A DNA stretch of 64,000 nucleotides, taken from Chrysaora quinquecirrha. Its lineage: Eukaryota > Cnidaria > Scyphozoa > Semaeostomeae > Pelagiidae. A model generated the notes under the pieces. That model saw only the letters and a program-made list of their open reading frames with translations, did no database searches and was not told the origin of the DNA. Positions within the stretch are counted from its first letter, which is position 1; each line of letters opens with the position of its first letter. The translations under genes and the position numbers were made by a program. Positions 58,696 to 64,000 of this stretch are shown here, piece by piece. Location of the stretch: positions 2,689,312-2,753,311 of the forward strand of contig JACTAT010000059.1 of the NCBI GenBank assembly GCA_014526335.1, given 5' to 3'.

Positions 58696-60236
58696 TCAAG
58701 CCTAGACTAGCCTAAGACGTGATCGGATGAAAAATAGTCGTTTCTTAAATATTTGATAGATATCTGATAAATTTCAATAGAAGGTAAAGCTTTAAGTTTT
58801 CGCTTGTTCCAACCTGCTTTTATCATGTCTTTCTTTAATTTTATGTGAAATTTTTCCATTTATTGCTACCTACAGCTGCTTTGAATAGACATTTGTAAAA
58901 CGGTTCTGTGTTGAATTTTCTGAAAATTGAATACTGAAATTGCCTTTTAGAGTTTCTTAACTTTCCGGGGATAAAGAAGGAAATACATTGAAGAGACACC
59001 ACCACCGGTCACTTAATACAGCAGCTGTTGTATATTTAAGATATTTACGATTCCTATTATTATTTAACAGCTAACAGCTCGCACAGAACTAAGAGCTGAA
59101 GAACAGGTTAAAAGGCCTCAGTTTCGTTTCTCCTCTGGTTCACCGTGCTTTTCCATGTGAGAACAAAGGAAAGTGAGATATTCTCTCCCACTTTCCTTCT
59201 AATCTAACGGAATGGTGGACCTGAGGTTAGCGGAATGGTGGACCTGAGGAATTAAGCCTGATTCAGACGAGACGAATTTTTCGCGCGAAGCGAATTTTTC
59301 GCTGCGAATTGTTTCTCCAATTGTTTCGAAGGCTGGCTTGAAAAATGGACATGAGGAGATGGATATTGTAGAGTAGACTTGGACAAATCTATTCTTTCAA
59401 AAAGATTGAAATTAGAAATTTTTCATGTTTTGAATGGAGGTCAGAAATTTGCTAATCTTGCTAGCAAATGTCTTACGATCCCAAAGTGCTACCTCAAAAA
59501 TACGGTTTTAGTCCAAGCAAATGAATCTCGCAAATTGAGAGATTTCTGTGGCGCTAGGTTGCTGAGTTAAGTATATGGTACAAGCTTTTTCTGTGAGAAA
59601 TAGAAAACACGCTTTGACCATGAATAAGGTTATTGACAGAAAGAATTGGGTTCCTCTCTTATGACCAAAGCATCGCAGAATTTGAATTTCCAATTTATCA
59701 ATTGATGCTTCAACTGACATGTTGTTTTTGAAACGTCTGTAAGATGACTTGTTTTGCAAAAACAGAAAACACATTGAAACGGTAAACAAGAAGACTTTTG
59801 TAGAATTCAGATTGACTAGCATTGACTGTTCTCCTAATGGTAATTGAACTCTAAGACGCAAACTTCCAAGAGAGGCTTTTCTTTAGCCTCTGCTCGAAGT
59901 CCCGTCCCGTGTTCCACGTTCCACACTCTGACTGGAGCAAAAGCTGTGCTGAGGGGCTATCTGAAAGGAGCAAATGGGGTGGGCAGTTACAGTTGCCTTT
60001 GAAATCATCACCGACACTCCTTGAAAACCTCCTCATCATGGAAATCCCTTGAAAGTCCTTTTGTTTTAATAGAAATCTCGTACGCCTAGGCAAGTTTTGT
60101 TTAGCCCGAATCTGACGAAAAATATTTTATAACAGCTCTTGCATAGTAAGAAATCCCCAATCCAATTAATTTGCATTTATGTAAATTATAAAACAAAAAT
60201 TCATTTGTTTTATTGTTGTTATTCATTTATATTTAC
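58696..60236. other. Intergenic, no gene seen
   Basis: Holds the dispersed repeat copy at 60030-60085, a duplicated CGGAATGGTGGACCTGAGG word at about 59210-59250, and from about 59253 one end of an unidentified element (AAGCCTGATTCAGACGAGAC). No supported exon. Confidence 0.5.
60030..60085 (+). repeat. Dispersed AAATCCTTTTGTTTTCA repeat (short copy)
   Basis: CATGGAAATCCCTTGAAAGTCC, then TTTTGTTTTAATAGAAATCTC and GTACG, parallel to 20421-20510. Confidence 0.5.
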
Positions 60237-60662
60237 TGTAGGAAGTTAGCAACTAGTTAATCCATAGGAGCATCGTTAACATGATTCATGTATGAAAATA
60301 TGTTGGTACTTGCGTAAAAGCCTCGTGTTGGAATCGAGAAAAGGAAATTAGTAAGGGCTAAGGAGTTTACTTTAAAAACAACTATTGTACTAGGATTAAA
60401 TTACGCAAATGGTATACTTATTTTTCATTGGTTTAACTTTTTGTAACTTTCATTCTGATTGGTTTTTCTATATTTGTAGTTCCTTGTTGGATATTATATA
60501 AGCTTGTTATATGAATCATAAGTTCAGATTCTCTTTGGTTGTACGTAGCGGTAACATGTTTTGTTGAAGAAAACTGTGAAAACGTACGAGTGTCTTATCT
60601 CTAGAGTATTCTATTTCATTTATCCTCGAGCTAGTTTTGGAGTAGGGAACGGAATCCCGACA
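60237..60662 (+). mobile_element. Putative 5' LTR of the BEL/Pao element
   Basis: Starts TGTAGGAAGTTAGC and ends GGAATCCCGACA, the TG...CA form expected of LTRs. It sits directly before the internal region (ATTAATGGTCCACCGAACC), with a TATATAAG box at about 60495-60502. The partner LTR lies outside the window, so the limits are inferred. Confidence 0.45.
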
Positions 60663-60701
60663 TTAATGGTCCACCGAACCGGATAAGTGGAGTAGAAGAT
60701 C

Positions 60702-61097
60702 ATGGATTTAGAGAAAGCGAAAAGGAAGAGAGGATCCCATCGTGGAGCAACGACGAAGTTGTTGAACAAGATCGAAGAGGCCTTGAAACAAGATGAAGAA
60801 AGGGACGAGGTACGTTTACAAATTTATTTGAACGAGTTAAAAGACAAAGCAGAACTCTTAAAAACTCTTGACGAAGAAATTTTTGAATGTATGATTGATT
60901 CGGATGCCGAGCAAGAGCTCTGTGACCAGGAGGTAGACGAATCTAATGAAATCAAGGAAAAGATAGGCTACAATCTACTAACATTAGAAAACGCTCTTAA
61001 GGAAATCGATACACAATCAGTAGTAGGACAGTCGTTGGCTGATTTGGAACCCGAGCCCTCGGGGATTTGTCTAGAAGTGTGTCGAAAGAGAGTTTGA
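60702..61097 (+). CDS. gag: BEL/Pao gag N-terminal fragment
   Basis: A 131-codon frame from ATG. It is highly charged (RDEVRLQIYLNELKDKAELL, ESNEIKEKIGYNLLTLE) and predicted to be coiled-coil, as in the start of Pao polyproteins. It stops at TGA 61095-61097, 38 bp before the next frame, so it is probably the detached N-terminus of one original polyprotein. Confidence 0.7.
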   Translation: MDLEKAKRKRGSHRGATTKLLNKIEEALKQDEERDEVRLQIYLNELKDKAELLKTLDEEIFECMIDSDAEQELCDQEVDESNEIKEKIGYNLLTLENALKEIDTQSVVGQSLADLEPEPSGICLEVCRKRV

Positions 61098-61135
61098 ATT
61101 GAATTTGTCAGGATCGACGAATCTGTCAGCCGAAA

Positions 61136-63514
61136 TTGGGGCCGAAGAGTGAAACTCCCAAAATTGGAATTGAAAAGTTCTCAGGAAAAATTGCCGAGTG
61201 GCAAGAGTTTTGGGACGGTTTTAAAAGCGCTGTTCACGACGATAAACAGTTGGCGAAAGTAGATAAATTTAAATATCTCAGGAGCTATCTTGAAGAGCCA
61301 GCCAAGAGCGTCGTAACAGGATTCGCCCTAACGGAAGCGGATTACGATTCAGCCATTGATCTTTTGAAAAACAGATACGCAAAGCCGAGCGTCATCAAAC
61401 GCGCCCACATCAATGACCTCATCAACTTGAGCCCAGTCTACAATGAGAAAAGCGTTCAGCGGCTCAAAATTCTAAGAGACCAAATCGAGACACGTTTTCG
61501 CGCAATGGAGGCTCAAGGAGTAAACAAGGAAACATACTCGAGCGTGGTTGTACCAGTTTTGATGGGGAAGATTCCTGAATCGTTGAGGAATAATATGATT
61601 CGGTTTGGAACAAACCACATGGAATGGAATCTGGACGATATGTTGGCAGCATTGGGAAAGGAATTGGACGTTCTGGAGGGACATTTTCCAATCATGTCGA
61701 GCCATCCGAATGGAGGAAGACGTCAGGATCATCAGGCGAACAGGCCTAGACAACAGGATAGGCCTCCGACGGCCTCAGCTCTGGTAGCCTGCAAGGATGG
61801 CAAATGTGCCTTTTGCCAAGGGATGCACGAAGCAGAGAAGTGCGACAAGATCAAAGAATTGGGAGAGCGTAAGACATTTTTGATTAAAAATGGTAGATGT
61901 TTTTGTTGCCTAAAAGCAGGCCATAGGGCCTTTAAATGTAGATTCAAATTAGAGTGTAGTGTCTGTAAGGGAAATAACCACCACTGCGCCATTTGTCCTT
62001 CCCTGGCCCTTAAGGAACCGCAGCTTAAGCCCTCCACACCCACGCTTGACCCAACCGCGTCTGCCTGGGTAGGGAATACTGGCTCCTCAGAAGGGAGAGT
62101 GGCCTTGCAAACAGCCTTAGCTGTGGTGAATGGCATGAGGGAGAGCAGGGTGAGAGTGTTATTTGATACTGGAAGCCATAAATCTTTCATCACGGCTAAG
62201 GCTGTTGGCAAACTAGGATTAAGGCCTGTGAGGAAAGAATGCCTAGGCATAAAGGCATTTGGGAGCAAGGAAGCGAATGTTGCCGTGAGAGATGTGGTAG
62301 AAATCTCACTGGGTTCTTCTGAAGGGGGTAGCAGTATTGTTATTGAAGCCTTTGTCGTTAAGGATATTTCTGATATTCCCAATATTCATGTCGAAGTAGT
62401 TAAGAAGAAATTTGATCACTTAACCAATTTGTGGTTCTCAGATGTTTGCAGGTCTGATGATAACTTAGAAGTGGACTGCCTCATTGGCTCCGACTCGTTG
62501 TGGAAATTTCAAGAAGGGGAAACAATACGAGGGGGGCCAGATGAACCTGTGGCAGTGAAGACTACATTGGGCTGGGTGTTGTCAGGACCACTGCAAGGTG
62601 AGAAAATAGATTCTATTCATTGCAATGTAAATTTCTGCATAGATACGACAGCTTTAATGAATGAGAAACCAGAATTAGAAGAGAAATTGCATAGGCTCTG
62701 GGATCTAGACAGTTTAGGAATCCGGGAAGAAGATAAGGTGCACGAAAATGTTCTGGATAATATCACCTTTGATGGCAACAGATATTCTGTTGGACTTCCC
62801 TGGAAAGTTGGGCACAAGCCATTGCCCTCTAATTATAATACTAGCTTACAGCGTCTGAAAGGCCAAGTAAAGAAATTAGAGCAGACGCCTGACATTTATG
62901 CTCAGTATAATGATATTATCTCTCAACAGGTTGAAGCGGGGATAATAGAACGGGTTTCTGAGCTTGAAACCGCTGATAAGATCCATTATCTCCCCCATAG
63001 GGCTGTGGTTAGGGAAAATGCGGAGACCACAAAGGTGAGGGTGGTGTATGATGCCTCAAGCAAGGATCGTAAATCGGGAGTGTCATTAAATGATTGTCTG
63101 CATGTAGGCCCCTCGTTGACCCCTCTTATTTTTGATGTTCTCCTCAGGTTTAGGACAAACCCAGTCGCTTTGGTGGGTGATATTGAGAAGGCATTTTTGA
63201 ATATCTCAATACATCCAGAAGATAGAGATTGCCTAAGATTTGTATGGTTGAATGACATACATGCTAAGAGCCCTGAGGTTGTGACGCACCGCTTTAATCG
63301 AGTAGTATTTGGGTGTAATTCATCTCCATTCCTCCTCAACTGTGTACTTAGGCACCATATCAAGAAGTATGAGAAGGAAGACCCTGAATTTGTGGCCAAG
63401 ATGATAGGGGGATTCTTTGTAGATGATTTGGTGACAGGTTGCAAGGACACCCAGGGGGGCCTTGAGCTCTATGACAAGGCCAAGGTTAGGATGAAGGAGG
63501 TGGATTCACCCTAA
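61136..63514 (+). CDS. pol: BEL/Pao gag-protease-reverse transcriptase fragment
   Basis: A 792-codon open frame with no convincing ATG at its left edge. Residues 8-160 match the Pao gag core (FSGKIAEWQEFWDGFKSAVH, the DUF1759 type). Cys/His clusters at 224-286 include CFCCLKAGHRAFKC, a zinc knuckle. An aspartic protease active site LFDTGSHKSF is at 342-351. Reverse transcriptase follows: KVRVVYDASS, LVGDIEKAF with the first catalytic Asp, FGCNSSPFLLN, and FVDD at 761-764 with the other two. The frame ends shortly after FVDD because of an indel near 63495. Confidence 0.9.
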   Translation: MGPKSETPKIGIEKFSGKIAEWQEFWDGFKSAVHDDKQLAKVDKFKYLRSYLEEPAKSVVTGFALTEADYDSAIDLLKNRYAKPSVIKRAHINDLINLSPVYNEKSVQRLKILRDQIETRFRAMEAQGVNKETYSSVVVPVLMGKIPESLRNNMIRFGTNHMEWNLDDMLAALGKELDVLEGHFPIMSSHPNGGRRQDHQANRPRQQDRPPTASALVACKDGKCAFCQGMHEAEKCDKIKELGERKTFLIKNGRCFCCLKAGHRAFKCRFKLECSVCKGNNHHCAICPSLALKEPQLKPSTPTLDPTASAWVGNTGSSEGRVALQTALAVVNGMRESRVRVLFDTGSHKSFITAKAVGKLGLRPVRKECLGIKAFGSKEANVAVRDVVEISLGSSEGGSSIVIEAFVVKDISDIPNIHVEVVKKKFDHLTNLWFSDVCRSDDNLEVDCLIGSDSLWKFQEGETIRGGPDEPVAVKTTLGWVLSGPLQGEKIDSIHCNVNFCIDTTALMNEKPELEEKLHRLWDLDSLGIREEDKVHENVLDNITFDGNRYSVGLPWKVGHKPLPSNYNTSLQRLKGQVKKLEQTPDIYAQYNDIISQQVEAGIIERVSELETADKIHYLPHRAVVRENAETTKVRVVYDASSKDRKSGVSLNDCLHVGPSLTPLIFDVLLRFRTNPVALVGDIEKAFLNISIHPEDRDCLRFVWLNDIHAKSPEVVTHRFNRVVFGCNSSPFLLNCVLRHHIKKYEKEDPEFVAKMIGGFFVDDLVTGCKDTQGGLELYDKAKVRMKEVDSP

Positions 63515-63996
63515 GAAAGTGGAAAACAAATGACAGAGGGTTAGCAGCAGGGATAGCAAAGATAGAGGGGGACAAGGCAGAAGGGAATAAGGAGCCCATC
63601 TCTGGAGACCCATCGTTTGCAAAGGAGACATTAGGCACATCTGGGAATATGGGTGAGAAAACTAAGGTTTTGGGTATTACTTGGGATAATGAGAAGGACA
63701 TCTGGGAATTTCCTCTTAGCAAAAAGGGTGAGGAAATAGGTAAAGCGACCCAAGTTACCAAGCGTGGTATCCTTAGTTCTTTAGCATCTTTGTTTGACCC
63801 CCTTGGACTAGTTAGCCCTATAGCAGTATCAGCCAAGATACTTTTCCAGGAGTTGTGCTTGGAGAAATTGGGCTGGGATGATCCTCTCCCCAAGGAAAAG
63901 GCTATTAGGTGGGAGGGTTGGCTTAGGGACTTAAAGGAAACAGGGACAGTCTCTATCCCCAGGTGCGTTGTATCAGTGAACAAGGAAAACTATTGA
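63515..63996 (+). pseudogene. BEL/Pao polymerase continuation in a shifted frame
   Basis: After the indel the Pao reading resumes in another frame (GGFTLRKWKTND, then KVLGITWDNEKDIWEFPL and SSLASLFDPLGLVSPI), typical of the peptidase A17/Pao region after the reverse transcriptase. It stops at TGA 63994-63996 near the window edge. Confidence 0.8.
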
Positions 63997-64000
63997 ATAG

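Larger units (their letters stand above)
60237..64000 (+). mobile_element. BEL/Pao LTR retrotransposon, 5' part, decayed
   Basis: Putative LTR, gag, zinc knuckles, aspartic protease, reverse transcriptase and the start of the Pao-specific region (DPLGLVSPI) appear in canonical Pao order. Reading is broken at least twice: between the frames ending at 61097 and starting near 61136, and near 63495, where a one-base indel gives a stop at 63512. A TGA at 63994 may be a third lesion. The element continues past the right edge (RNase H, integrase and 3' LTR expected). Confidence 0.9.

Overview
The window is animal nuclear DNA. Genes are split by many short GT-AG introns, intergenic and intronic DNA is AT-rich, and transposon remnants are dense. 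The split genes are recognisable metazoan families: an SLC17 transporter, an HMX/NK5 homeobox gene and a DOCK-A Rac exchange factor. An invertebrate, possibly a cnidarian such as a sea anemone or coral, is my best guess from protein divergence and repeat style. The species cannot be fixed from the sequence alone.

Layout. 1000-1605 (minus): an intronless gene with two PC4-like domains. 4163-13956 (minus): a complete 11-exon sialin-like SLC17 transporter of 528 codons, including a 34-bp microexon. 13957-17957: intergenic, with a SINE, a Tc1/mariner-type MITE and a (TTAG)n array. 17958-19790 (minus): a two-exon HMX homeobox gene. 19791-22222: intergenic, with a consensus CRE close to the next start codon. 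22223-58187 (plus): one very large gene of about 59 coding exons, the DOCK1/2/5 orthologue (N-terminal SH3, DHR1, helical middle, DHR2, proline-rich tail). 60237-64000 (plus): the 5' part of a decayed BEL/Pao LTR retrotransposon that runs off the right edge.

I assembled exons by hand from splice sites, codon phase and family resemblance; nearly all phases close. DOCK has two exceptions. Exon 53 carries a frameshift just before the DHR2 catalytic helix. Exon 56 ends in an in-frame TGA, although proline-rich tail exons follow it.

Repeats are the other theme. Several unrelated MITE families have GGCC- or GGG-type ends and 3-bp TTA/TAA target duplications (PIF/Harbinger style). Two have TA duplications (Tc1/mariner style), and there are four tRNA-like SINE families. 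The most unusual structure is a 24-copy 31-bp tandem array in a DOCK intron. Its last unit supplies the real splice acceptor of exon 29, so 23 near-identical acceptor copies lie directly upstream.
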